A stretch of 64,000 bases of DNA from Monocercomonoides exilis (taxonomy: Eukaryota; Preaxostyla; Oxymonadida; Polymastigidae). Made by a program: the position numbers and the translations under genes. The first letter of the stretch is position 1; each line of letters begins with the position of its first letter. The notes under the pieces were generated by a model, which worked only from the letters and a program-made list of their open reading frames with translations, ran no database searches and was not told the DNA's origin. The stretch covers positions 740,501 through 804,500 of the forward strand of contig LSRY02000037.1 in the NCBI GenBank assembly GCA_001643675.2, in the 5' to 3' direction. Positions 1 to 10,934 of this stretch are shown one piece after another.

Positions 1-2471
1 TGTGTAGAGAACGATTACTTTCAAAAATGATTATATACATAAAGGCGTGTTCATGCGAAAAATTTTCTGAATTCATCATTCCTTTTCAGCCTCAGATTAT
101 TCAACAAAATTATTGATATGGATTAGTTGAACAACAAGAGAGCCTTACACAAATGAAGCATTTCAATTGCCAATGACTGTTTCATTCAAAACAAAAAATG
201 TTTTTTCTGATAGCGCTATTAATAATGGTGATTCTTGTTTTGCTGAGCATTCTGCTGGAAATACTTCAGACTTCTTCTCATTTGGCTCAATTTTACCACA
301 AGCCACTCCGACAGAGAGAGGAATTTTATTCACAATATCTGCTTCTCTTTTTCATCATATTTTATAACTTACATCCTCATTTGACTATCTTCTTCTGCAT
401 CATCATCTTCTTCTTCCTTCTGTGGGATGTGGAATGAGCGAAAATTGAGAGAATCTGCACAAATTCCATTCCTTTTGAGCATTGCTCGAAATGATATTGA
501 TTTTGGAGATTCTTTTTTGGAAAACATTTCTGACATTCACATCAACGCAGATGAATGAAACAAGGAGAAGATGGCAAAAGATTGAAAATAGTTACACAGA
601 GAAGACAAGAAGGTCAACACAACCGAAAAGAGAGACAAGCCACTTTCACAGAGATGGATTTGGCACTTTCTATACATTGAGTGTTATTTTTGGAGAATTA
701 TTGCCATGTTCTGATGGAATAACAATTTGATTTGCAAATCAATTTGTGGGATGTTTGAAGCAGGAGGCAGACATTGAATATCAGATGGTATTTGAACTAT
801 CAAAACCTTCTTCTTCTTCTTCTTCTTCCACTTCCACCACCACCACCACCACCTCTTCTTCTTCTTCATCTTCATCATCATCATCTTCTTCTTCTTAATC
901 TTCGTCTTCTTAATCTTCGTCTTCTTCTTCCACATCCCATTCCATTATATCAACGTCTCTGATGCTTTATCCAATTTGTATTGTAAATTTCGACTGAATT
1001 TGAAGCAATGTGTTGTTTTATGTTCAGATCTTCCCATTTGCCGTTCAATCGATCAAATAAAGAACAGCTGAATTTGCAGATGAAGATGAAGGATAAAGAA
1101 TTTACTCCGAGAAAAGGGAGAGAAATAGAAAGAGTAGGAGAAATGAATGAAGAAGATAAGGAAATGAAATATGATTTAATGGAAGAAGAAAGAAACGCCA
1201 TGAATGATGATTCTGATGTTTTCGAGAACACAAAAAGGACAAGCAAGAAAAATCACACCCAACACAATAGAAACAGCAGAAGCAGAAGTTGAAGCATCTA
1301 CTACATCAACAACAGCTTTTTTTTTAAATGGCAGTACAATTTTTTAAAAAAATTCGAGAAGTTATAATCAACAGCGAGCTTTATTGGTATCTGCTAGTGC
1401 TGTTTATTATTCGTTCGCTCTTCTGCCTACACAGTTATTGCAAGCTGAAAATAGGTGCAACTGCAGAAAATATAAAGGAAAATATTTCATTTCTTTTTGA
1501 GAACAGAAAGAAAAACAGCTTAAAAGAAGATAAAGCGAGACGAATGAAAGACGGAAACAAATGACTGTAACGGACATTTTCTTTCGATTAATACATAAAG
1601 TGACAAAAAAGGCAACTTTGTGCAGATTTCCAACTTCGATTTTACTCAGCTTCGAGAAACTCATTTTCCCTCTTCTGCTTTTCTCAACTGCAACTCCTTA
1701 TTCATTCACAGGCACAGAATAAACAGCAACATACTCATTCTTCTTCTCCTCCTCCTTCCTCTGCTTTTCCACTTGGTTTGCTTTCTTCCCATTCTGTATG
1801 TCTTCATCCACACAGAAGAAGGGCTGGCTATCAGATGAAGAGTTCTGTTGAACCAGAAGCAAAAGGGAAAGATGAACCTTCTTTTTTAATAATCACAAGA
1901 ATTCTGATTCATTTCGTTGAGTGCTCAGGTTGAAAGGGACAGAAAGAGGAGAAAATGAAGACGTGAAATGATGATTTGGAAGATGAAGGAGATCGAGGAA
2001 ATGAGGGAGATTGAGGTGAATTGCCATCAAAGCAGATGAAAGGAGGTTATAAAAGGAATTTTAGAAAAGAAAATAACAAAGAACTTGAAAAAGTCAGAAA
2101 AGAAAACGAAGAAGAAGAAAGTGAGAGTGAAAGAGAAGGAAGAAGATGCTGAGAACAATACGCGAACACGAAAACCTCAGAATCTTTAGAAGGACCATTT
2201 GATGACCAAATTTATTCGTCCAAATCTGAACAATTTGAAGGAGCGGCTGCTGAAAGAACGGAGTATCAAGAATTAGCATCATCTTTTATCTCATCTTCCT
2301 TTTAATCGTCATCATTGCCAGTTGATTATGAAACAACTGAATGTTGCTATGTCCAAGTATCTTGCTCTTTTGCTTCATCATCCTCGGATGAGGAGAAAAA
2401 AGCAGCAGATGAAACAGGTTCAAATGCACTTCGATCACTTTCATTGCAAAACCTCCTTTCACTTCCACCAA

Positions 2472-2659
2472 TCTTCTTCTTCTTCTTCTTCTTCTTCTTC
2501 TTCTTCTTCTTCTTCTTCTTCTTCTTCTTCTTCTTCTTCTTCTTCTTCTTCTTCTTCTTCTTCTTCTTCTTCTTCTTCTTCTTCTTCTTCTTCTTCTTCT
2601 TCTTCTTCTTCTTCTTCTTCTTCTTCTTCTTCTTCTTCTTCTTCTTCTTCTTCTTCTTC
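2472..2659. repeat. Uninterrupted (TTC)n / (GAA)n microsatellite, about 62 units
   Basis: The plus strand reads TTC without interruption for about 188 bp. The three plus-strand frames give poly-Phe, poly-Ser and poly-Leu, and the minus strand gives poly-Glu, poly-Lys and poly-Arg, so the long ORFs that span it are by-products of the repeat. It is a perfect homopurine-homopyrimidine mirror sequence of the type known to form triplex DNA. It lies in the degenerate tract, not in a recognisable gene. Confidence 0.97.
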
Positions 2660-3350
2660 CTCTTCATCTGATCGTCTCGAATCCAATATCTTTTCCTTTC
2701 CACATCGCTCTTTTCAAAGAGAAGAAACACATCTTCTTCCTTTTCCAAACAAGCAGAATTTCAATTTATCTTCAAACAGAATGAATGATGATGCAAACAA
2801 ACAGAAGAAACATGGAGAATATCAAGGAATTTCAGGAATTTCATCTTAGTTTTAATCTTCTTCCTCTTCCATTTATTCTCATACTTCTTACTTAAACAAA
2901 TTCATCAACAACACAATTACTGACTTCTTCCTTCCTATTTCCAATTCTTCTCATTTTTTTCATCTTTCTCATCGAAAATGAAGTCATCATCTCCATCTTC
3001 ATCACTCCAACTCTATTGCTCCTCATGATATGCCTCATGTTTATTTCTTTTCCTCTGCATTTTCATCTTCTTGTTCTCCTTCTTTTGTTTCATCTTCAAT
3101 TTCTTCTTATCCTTCCAATTCTTCTTCCTTTTTTTCTTCCTTTTTTTCTTCTTAAACAGAACAATCTCAAATTTCTTCATAGAATATCTAATTCACTCCA
3201 GCATCGATATTTTATTCAATCATGTTTGTGGAGTGAGGTGGGGCAGAGAAATGGACATCAACTTTGATTCGCTGGAGGATCTGATCTCAGAAAGAGAGAA
3301 GCTGAAGAGCTGACAGAGAACAAAGATAAAACAGCAAAGACCAACATGCA

Positions 3351-4127
3351 ATGGAAGAACAAGAATTGAATGAAAATTCATCACCTTGTTCTAAACTGGT
3401 GTGCCATTCTTCTGTTTCTGCTTTGCGTATAAAGGGAGAAGGAAGACAAAACGAACTGAGCTATGATGTTTCAGGCACTCAATACGATTTTTTGGACTTG
3501 AATAACAATGAAGAAAGAAAGAGGAAAAAAAAAAAAAGAGAGAGAGAGAGAGAAGAGAGAGGAGGGATGATTATCCACACAATCACGAATCATCCGAGTT
3601 CCCACAAAAACAAACATATTTATCAAGCAGCAAATGCTAAAACAACATTTGAAAAAACTATTAGTGCATCTTCTTTCTTTTTATCATCGTCAAGTTCCGC
3701 TTTTGTTTTAACAAACCCAACAGTAGCATCTCTATCAACTTCTTCTTCAGCTGCCTCTGTGAAAACTTCCTTTGACGGCAGTGAGCCATGCCTCAGTTCA
3801 ATCACACAAACAATTCCTTATCCTCTCTCTTCTTCCTCTCTGATTTCCATCTCCCGGCTCAACCCTCGTCTCTGCTGCCTCTTTATCCACTCCTGCACTC
3901 ACCACAACACGCGCCTTCTTTTTATTACACACCCACACACTCACCCATTCACTCTTATGTGTTCTTCTCCATCGTTAACACCGCTTTTCCATGTATCGTT
4001 CTTCTGTTATGCGGATGCCCTTTTGTTTGAGGTGGAGTTCTTCAGGCAGATGCTGGGAAGAAAGGAAAGAGAAGTCAACAGGAAGAAAATGAAGAATTTG
4101 TATGGGAAAGAACAAACGATTGAATGA
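3351..4127 (+). CDS. Hypothetical Ser/His-rich ORF, 258 aa (doubtful)
   Basis: This is the longest fragment of the degenerate tract that does not depend on the TTC array. It has an ATG start, a Lys/Arg/Glu stretch near residues 50-75, a Ser/Thr-rich middle and a Cys/His-rich segment near 180-215. I recognise no domain. Flanking sequence in other frames also looks coding-like, so this is more likely a remnant than a complete gene. Confidence 0.2.
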   Translation: MEEQELNENSSPCSKLVCHSSVSALRIKGEGRQNELSYDVSGTQYDFLDLNNNEERKRKKKKREREREERGGMIIHTITNHPSSHKNKHIYQAANAKTTFEKTISASSFFLSSSSSAFVLTNPTVASLSTSSSAASVKTSFDGSEPCLSSITQTIPYPLSSSSLISISRLNPRLCCLFIHSCTHHNTRLLFITHPHTHPFTLMCSSPSLTPLFHVSFFCYADALLFEVEFFRQMLGRKEREVNRKKMKNLYGKEQTIE

Positions 4128-6100
4128 TAAAAAGAAAAAGAGAAAAGAATTGAACATAAGGTTTATAAAAAAACAGAGAAAGATGGTATTTCTGAAAGCA
4201 AAGTTGATCGTGTGATATATTTGGAGTCATTTGATGGAAGCAGAACATCATTTAGAGTTTAATACTTCGAAGAATAACAATTGTCTGGAAAAGTTATTTC
4301 AGAGGAAGAGTTTTTATGTTCAATAACACAAACGAGGGAAGCAAAAGTGGCAGATTCGAATTCAATGAGGAAAAACATAAGAGGAAAGGGGCAATTTATT
4401 ATCGAAGACAAAGAGGAAGAAGAGAGAAGGAAAAGCGAGCAGAGTGTTTTGAACGGAAGTGAGTCTGAAGTGTCGAAATCAGCTTCGTTGAAAGGCAGGC
4501 ATGCTTGTGACATATATTCAGTGATTCCATCATCATTTTCTTCTTATTCACAGTGCGTCAAAACGTTTTTCAGTGATCCAAAGGAAAAGACAAAAAAAGG
4601 CAGCTTAAAGAAAGAAATGCATCAAAGATAATGCGGTTCTGTTCATAGAAGACGAAAATTATTTCTTTGGATCAAAGAATACAACAAAAAGCAAAGCATA
4701 AACCTATCTGTTTCTCAGTCATCAGCCTTTGCTTCATATTCACCTCAGATTTCTTCCAGATATAGCACCTTCAGATGACAAGTGATTTGAAGAGGAAGAA
4801 AGCGATACAGCTGAAGATGGAGAAGATGCAGAAGAAAGAGGCAGTGAAGAAGAGAGAGGAGCTGCTGGAGGAAGAGAAAGAAAACTCAAAATAAAAACGG
4901 TCAAAGCTCGAAGATGAGCAGAAGAAGACACTGGAGCAGGCTGAGAAGAAGAAAGAGGTATTTGTTTCGTATCTGAAAAAGATGAAGATTGAAAGAAGTG
5001 AATCGAACTTCAAAAGCGAAGCGAACAAGAGGAAGATGTTGATGAAGGAGCATACCGAATCGCCTCCAGTTGTTTGGATAATGAAGATGCTTTTAATTTG
5101 AGATGATCTATCTTTTGATCGGCAGGCAGTTTATTTTGGAAGCTGTGCAGATGTCATTCAGAAGAAAATCGCATTTCTATCTATTGAAAAAGGGGAAGAT
5201 AATATTTCAGAAAACTTGGCTCCTTCAAAAGAACATCAAAAGAAGAATAAAAAGAAAAGCAAGATGAAAATTATGTTCCAAAAAAAAACAAAAACATTCT
5301 GAGCCAAAGCGAAGGAAAAATGCGAATGTGTTTTAAGATGTTTGATTTCAAAACTTGTTATTTTTCTTCTTTTGATCCTTATAAGAAAAACTCACTATTT
5401 GTAAGTTTTCTTTGTATTTCACAAGATAATCGTCAAACACAGCAAAAAAAGCGTGAAAGAAGCTTCTTCTTCTTTTCTTTCTTTAATTTCTTCTGCTAAT
5501 AGTGGTGAAGCTGAAGTTTCGCAGCCTTATTTGCCATTTCCAAGCACATCTGCTTCTTCTTCTTCTTCAAAGCCTCACCCGCATTCTCACTCCTCAAAGT
5601 CATCTCATTCAAAACCCAGATCATCAACAACTACCTTATCTCCTTCCTCAACAGCTGGACCAACTGCTTCATCATTGTCGTCGTCATCATCATCTTCTTC
5701 TATTTCATCTTCTTCGTCAGCCTCTCAAAATACATCTGTTTTCAAACAATTTCTTCATTGCCGCCAACCACTTACACAGACACACAAGAAGCACAGCGGC
5801 CACACACTCAAACCGATTTCTACTGCACATACATGCTCAACTCTCTCGCAAAATGCATCTGAAATCAAAAGGCAGAAGAAGAAGCCGGAAGCAAGTTAGA
5901 AGCGGAACTGGTCTCTTTCGTCTTCTTCAGAAAAGACTTGACTGACTATTTCGACATCTTCTCCACATTCATATGCAGTTGCATATTCTTCTTCTTCGTT
6001 TTCTTCGTCTTCCTCTTCTTCTTCTGTTCTTCAAGAAATACAGTGCTCGCTCCATTTCATCCTTCCTTCTTTTTTCCACCACTGGATTAGCTGTGCTGAG

Positions 6101-6640
6101 ATGTGTGGGCAGAGAAGCACGATGGAAGACAGTGTGCTGCTGCTGCCTGTTGATGGATGTGACATAGAGAAGCTTGTGTGCGACGGAGAAGTGGGGGTTT
6201 TGGCTCGCATATTGAAATATCCGCAGGAGCTGATGTTTACTGAGAAAGGAATGAAGGCACTGGAAGACAGAGAGGATGAGATCTGGGCAAGGAGGATGAG
6301 AGAAAAGGAGAGAAAGAAAAAGGAAAGGATGGAAAGAAAGAGAAAAGAGGAGGGATGCGAAGGGAGAAATGGAGGGAGGAATAACTTTAAGGATGATACA
6401 GCCATTGAGAAATGCATCTGTAGCCAACTGATAATGTTTAAAAGAACAAGAATAAGACTCTTTTGTACGAATTCTGATCGGATGTTTGCTAGGGAGGTCA
6501 GGGCGTCGAAGAAGCAGGAGCAGCAGATCCAGAGGATGTTGACGATAGAAGGGGAGATGTGGTGGACGACTGAGGAGAGAGAAGCGCAGAGGAAGGAGGG
6601 GAGCCGCACTGATAGAAAGAGAAGCCAGTGTGCTGGTTAA
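6101..6640 (+). CDS. Hypothetical charged ORF, 179 aa (doubtful)
   Basis: An ATG-initiated frame begins with MCGQRSTMED. It carries an Arg/Lys/Glu-rich helix-forming stretch around residues 60-95, compatible with a short coiled coil. The next coding-like piece (about 6630-7008) is in a different frame, so the ORF is probably a fragment of a larger decayed or spliced gene. No domain is recognised. Confidence 0.2.
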   Translation: MCGQRSTMEDSVLLLPVDGCDIEKLVCDGEVGVLARILKYPQELMFTEKGMKALEDREDEIWARRMREKERKKKERMERKRKEEGCEGRNGGRNNFKDDTAIEKCICSQLIMFKRTRIRLFCTNSDRMFAREVRASKKQEQQIQRMLTIEGEMWWTTEEREAQRKEGSRTDRKRSQCAG

Positions 6641-7639
6641 CGAATATCTGGTGAGCGCGGTGAAAGGTGACGCAGGCAGAGTCCAAAGCGAAGACTTTTC
6701 TGGATCCTGGAGCAGGCAGCCCAAAATCATCGGAGTCAGCCAGAACAGACGGGCAGATGGACACAACGTCAACTCCAGCGAGCAAAGAGAAAGTGAACGG
6801 AGGGATGCGAGTTCCGCGGAAGGGGATGCAGAAGCGATATGGAGAAAGGGGCGCTACAAGGATTCTGGAACTGTGGTTCAGCGCTTTATATTCATGCACC
6901 ATTTTGTTGTTCATATCCTTTCATGTGAAACTGGTTTTTAACCAATCTGTTCTCAAAACGAATAGGCAGACAAAAGCAGAGCATCTAAGGATGCAGATAA
7001 CTGGATGACATATAATTTATGAGAAGAAGATAGAGAGAATCAGAGGAGAAACAAAGAGAGGAAGATAAAATGAAGATGTTCGTGCGATAGAAGCTTTTTT
7101 AGTGGAAAAAGCAAAAATTGACGAATTTCTTTTCATTTTTTAATATTTTCTTTATTTATCTTAAACTTTGTTTGATATTTAGATAATAATTAAATAATTC
7201 CTAGATTATTTGTTTTCAAACAAACTTATCAACAAACAGTTGATAGCTTGATGAGTGTCTTATGTTACTATTAAATTTTTGCGTGAGTGTTAATGTGAAT
7301 TGATAAATTCAACAAATGTTTTAAGATCTTCAAAATTAATTTAAAAATTTCTTTACAATAACATCACAAAATTAATTTTAATCTTAAAAATTGATAAATT
7401 ACGTATTGTTATTATTGTTTTTATGTTTTATAAACCAGTTAACTTATGTTTTATTAGGTTTATCGAATTTTCGATTTGTTTTTTTGAAATTATTTTTTTT
7501 TCTCGATATTTGAAATAAAAACAATTGGAAACAAATTAAAATCAACAAATAATTAATAATGATGATGCATTCAACTCTTATTTCATATAACTTCAAATTA
7601 AAACTTTCTTTTCAACATCACCCATTATGAAAATTTTTT

Positions 7640-8516
7640 ATGATCAAACCGTTATTTTTTATGATATCAAAAAAAATCACCCATATATATTCATCAGATT
7701 CTTCGTTCAACTCTTTGAATTCTGAAATTTCCACGACGTCTTCTGCTGTCTCATGTTCAACATCTGAAATGCCTCAATCTTTTTCTTTATCTTCCAAATC
7801 AAATTCATCGTCTGCATTCTTGCCTCTCTCGAAATCAAGTTTCACAAATCAAAATCAATCTCCTTCTTCTTCTTCACTTTTTTCTCCTTCATCTTCCGTT
7901 CATCTCGCTTCGTTAACAAGTTCAAATCCTCGATCCCCTTCATCAATTCTCAATTCTTCTTTTTCTTTGGCTTTTTCACCTGTTCCAAATACATGTTCAC
8001 AGAATTCCACAAACACGTCTTGTATAACTTCGTGCTCAGACAACGATTCAATACATCCCTGCGCATCACACACTCCTCTTCCTTCTGCAAATGCAAGAAA
8101 CTCTATGACCTATTCCACTTGTAACAAAAGTCAATCTCAAGACAGAATGGAAAAGTCAATCGAAAATTTCAATAAAAATCTAGCAAAATTCAGAATCCCA
8201 GTGAAATGGTTTTTTTTGCCCACTTAAAAAGTTATGGCTCAGACTGTCGGATAAGTATACAGGTGGAAAACAGAATATTGATGCAGATGCAAAAATAGCA
8301 TGTTGGCTAACCAACATCGTTATTGACAGTAATTCTTTGGAACCAGCTGATGGAGTATTCTATCGAAAAGTGACAGAATACTCCATCAGAAAAGAGATGG
8401 TAAAAAAATTGATAAAGGAGATCAACTCAAAAGCTAGTTCAGAAAGAAAATTGATAAGAAAAATGTCAAATTCTTTAAGCACCAACAGTTTTCCAATTCC
8501 TCGAAATACTAATTAA
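7640..8516 (+). CDS. Ser-rich hypothetical protein interrupted by a one-base shift
   Basis: The first frame (7640-8226, 195 aa) is Ser/Thr/Asn-rich and ends just after ...KWFF. From about 8210 the frame offset by +1 stays open to TAA at 8514-8516. It encodes a non-repetitive, protein-like C-terminus of about 100 residues (WLRLSDKYTGG near its start, charged helices after). The two frames join smoothly if one T is skipped in the T8 run at 8210-8217. No domain is recognised. The candidates are a sequencing error in the homopolymer, a recent frameshift mutation, or +1 slippage. A 31-bp intron (8200-8230, GT...AG) is formally possible but would be shorter than every other intron here. Confidence 0.5.
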
Positions 8517-9049
8517 TTATCTCAATTGTTACTTTTTCCGAAAATTTTTTTTGAATGCTTTTTTAACATGTCATCTGAATTCATGAGAAGTAATGTCAGG
8601 TTTTCTTAGCTATCATTAAATACACTCAAATAAAACATTTTCACCACTTGTTTGTGACTTATTATTTCCTGTTTCTCCAAACTCTTCCAATAATATTTTT
8701 CGAACATTTTTTGGCAACTAATCAAAAATTTTCTATCTCCAAATTGTTGAACATTATTAATTGTGAATGTCTTTTTTCATAGAATTAATAAAACTATTTT
8801 TATTTTTTGACATCCTTTTAGCTATATAAAAAAGGGGGAAAAAATTGTGAAAAATATGAGATCTTCCACAAATAAATTTAACTTGAAATTTGTTGGTGGA
8901 ACTTAAAATAACTGCCTTATTTTCAATTTTTCTGAGAAATTTCAAAATTACTCGATTATTTCAAAATAACATATACGAATTTCAAAATTTTTCGAAAATT
9001 TCACAATTACACAAATATTGTGCAATTCATCTATTGAAGTTAGAAATCA

Positions 9050-9110
<61 letters not shown>

Positions 9111-9431
9111 CATAGTGATAATTCAAAAGGAACTTTCTTCATAAATTCAACTGAACAAATAACATTTCATTCATTCAAAAAATCAAAAAAGTTGAAAAGA
9201 AAAAAATAACAATTAACGTAATGCTGTTAAATAGAATAGATAACTATTCATCAAACGTTTGTCTTTTATGTTTTTTAGTTATCTCAATTCAGTTGTTGAA
9301 ACATCTTCAAAAATTTTGCTTTGAACTTTATATATTTTTTGATAAAAATATAAATAATAAAATAAAAATATTGTAAATGAATAAGAAGATTAAGAATTTA
9401 ATCCAACGATGCGCTTTGAAATGAAAAGAGT
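8517..9431. other. AT-rich spacer containing a T59 homopolymer
   Basis: No ORF with protein-like composition is seen on either strand. The spacer separates the plus-strand Ser-rich gene from the 3' end of the minus-strand POLR1G-like gene, so it is a convergent interval that probably holds both 3' ends. Confidence 0.6.
9052..9110. repeat. 59-bp poly-T homopolymer
   Basis: An uninterrupted run of 59 T lies on the plus strand (poly-A on the minus strand), flanked by ordinary AT-rich sequence. It could be a simple-repeat expansion or the A-tail of a minus-strand retroposed sequence. I could not see a target duplication around it. Confidence 0.97.
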
Positions 9432-10394
9432 TCACAAATATTCATCTTTTATTTTTTCATTTTCCTTTTCAGTTGTACTTCTCTTCATCTTTTTTTCTGT
9501 TTCTTTTTTTCTTTTTTCTTCCTTCTTTTTCTTATCCTTGTGTTTGTTATGTTCTTTATGTTTCTTCTCCACCTTTTCTTCGTTGTCATTGCTTTTTGTT
9601 ATTCCAACGTTTTCAGAGCTTTTTGCTTCGCCTTCTTCTTTTATTCTCAATTCTTTGAGATCTTTTTTTATTTTCTTTTCTTTTGAATGCTTCAAAACTG
9701 ATGGTGTTAAAAATTCGTCCTTTAGTTTGCCTTCTTTATCTTTAGTGACAGATGAATACGAAATGAGTGGAATTTCGTGTCCATATCCGACGGGAGGTGT
9801 CCGAAGTTTCAGTCCTTCTTTTTCAGATGGAATTGGTCTGTGAATTCCAGATTCCACTGTAAGTGTGGGTTTTGCAGCATTTGTACCAATTGTAATGCTT
9901 CTAGTAAACCTGGGACCTTGAAAAATTGTTAGAAAAAAAAAACAAATATTATTTCTCTCAAACCAAGAAACCAATGCAATTCATCCTCAGAGTAAACAAG
10001 AGGATATGTATTATACAACTCTTCATCTAAATTTTCAATAAGTCTGATGTCTTCATGTGTTGTATCTTTCTTTTTTTTCCCATCTTTCTCTTTCTTTTTC
10101 GAAGAAAGAGATTCATTTTCAGTATTCATCTTTTCGCATTTTGGAAGAATGCAGGAGCAAAGATCATCATCATCAAACGGACTCAGTAATTTATTTTTAG
10201 GTAGCTTTATATTAGAAAGCTTGTGAACATCAAACTAATTAATATCAAATAGTGAAAAAACATAAGATCAAATAATTATGAAAACAAACGTCAGAAGGGA
10301 ATTTTATAAGCCAAAATTCAGTATCATCATCACCTTCGCGTATAAAAAATTGATTGTCAGGATGCTTTATGAGATTTAAATCTTTAGGAATCAT
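9432..10394 (-). CDS. Probable RNA polymerase I subunit RPA34/POLR1G-like
   Basis: Three exons (complement of 9432-9916, 9964-10234, 10290-10394) splice in frame to 286 aa. The introns are 47 and 55 bp with GT-AG ends. The N-terminal third contains TEFWLIKFPSDFDVHKL, like the 'WLI.aP.dF....L' segment of RPA34.5/POLR1G, the RPA49 partner in RNA polymerase I. A later GPRFTRSI segment and the EGLKLRTPPVGYG segment recall the conserved Arg-Pro/Gly patch of that family. The last 90 residues are dominated by Lys/Glu, as in POLR1G tails. The family is poorly conserved, so the call rests on short motifs and architecture. The ATG at 10394 is the only start in frame with the motif-bearing exon; an upstream exon cannot be excluded. 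Confidence 0.5.
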
Positions 10395-10571
10395 GAAATG
10401 AAAAAAATAAATAGAAATTGACCCATTGTTTCAAATTTTCAGAAAAGAACAAACAAAAACAAGTGAAGTGATTTTAAATGAAATGAGCATATTGTCTTAT
10501 CACAAATTTTGGAGATATGATTCGTTTAAGTTTTCCATAATAATATTGAAATTCTTTTTTTCAGTTAATTT

Positions 10572-10838
10572 CTACAATTTTGAAGGTTTAACCATCTGTT
10601 CTGCTGTTTGCCTCGAAACCTTTTGATCAGTGTTCTGTGGGATGGCTTGTGTTGAATATGATGAATTTTTCCCAAGAGGAGGATAGCAAGTGAAAACAAT
10701 ATCTCTTATTGATGGGCCTAAATCTGGCTTTCCAAAAAGCATTTGTGAATGGCTCGTCATTTGATAGTTTTCAACTTTTGTTACAAGCTCGGCAAATGAT
10801 GAATCTGCTTTTGTAGCATCAAATTTCTCCAAATCCAT
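10572..10838 (-). CDS. Small hypothetical protein, 88 aa
   Basis: A single open frame runs from ATG at 10838 to TAG at 10572-10574. The composition is ordinary, unlike the repeat-derived ORFs, with a short motif-like centre around FGKPDLGPSIRDIVF and a polar C-terminus. It sits 96 bp downstream of the CFAP58 stop and 177 bp upstream of the POLR1G-like start, all on the minus strand. I do not recognise the family. A basal-body or BBSome accessory protein was considered and not supported. It could also be one exon of a longer gene. Confidence 0.5.
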   Translation of the reverse strand: MDLEKFDATKADSSFAELVTKVENYQMTSHSQMLFGKPDLGPSIRDIVFTCYPPLGKNSSYSTQAIPQNTDQKVSRQTAEQMVKPSKL

Positions 10839-10934
10839 ACTCAATGTTATCAATCAAAAATGATGGCTTTGATCAAATTTTTCTGATTAATATTATTTTT
10901 TTTTCGAAAATAATAAATAAATAATAAAAATAAG

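Larger units (their letters stand above)
1..7010 (+). pseudogene. Degenerate coding-like low-complexity tract
   Basis: No intact gene is supported here. The plus strand carries a series of open fragments with protein-like composition that are repeatedly broken by stops and frame changes: about 167-367, 1008-1292, 3351-4127, 4281-4631, 4741-5050, 5453-5899 and 6101-6640. In 4741-5050 an acidic, Glu/Ser-rich reading continues through several TGA codons. GC content is higher than in the AT-rich spacer starting near 7090. No conserved domain is recognisable. I infer one or more decayed Ser/Glu-rich genes. A highly intron-interrupted lineage-specific gene is the alternative and I cannot exclude it. 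Confidence 0.3.

Noticed and set aside
2315-2849. Overlapping poly-Phe, poly-Ser, poly-Lys and poly-Glu ORFs on both strands
   Set aside because: They are six-frame readings of one (TTC)n array; open length comes from the repeat, not from coding constraint.
10572-10838. BBIP1-like (BBSome) identity for the 88-aa protein
   Set aside because: Size is similar and a short 'KP.L' alignment exists, but spacing and flanking residues do not match well enough.
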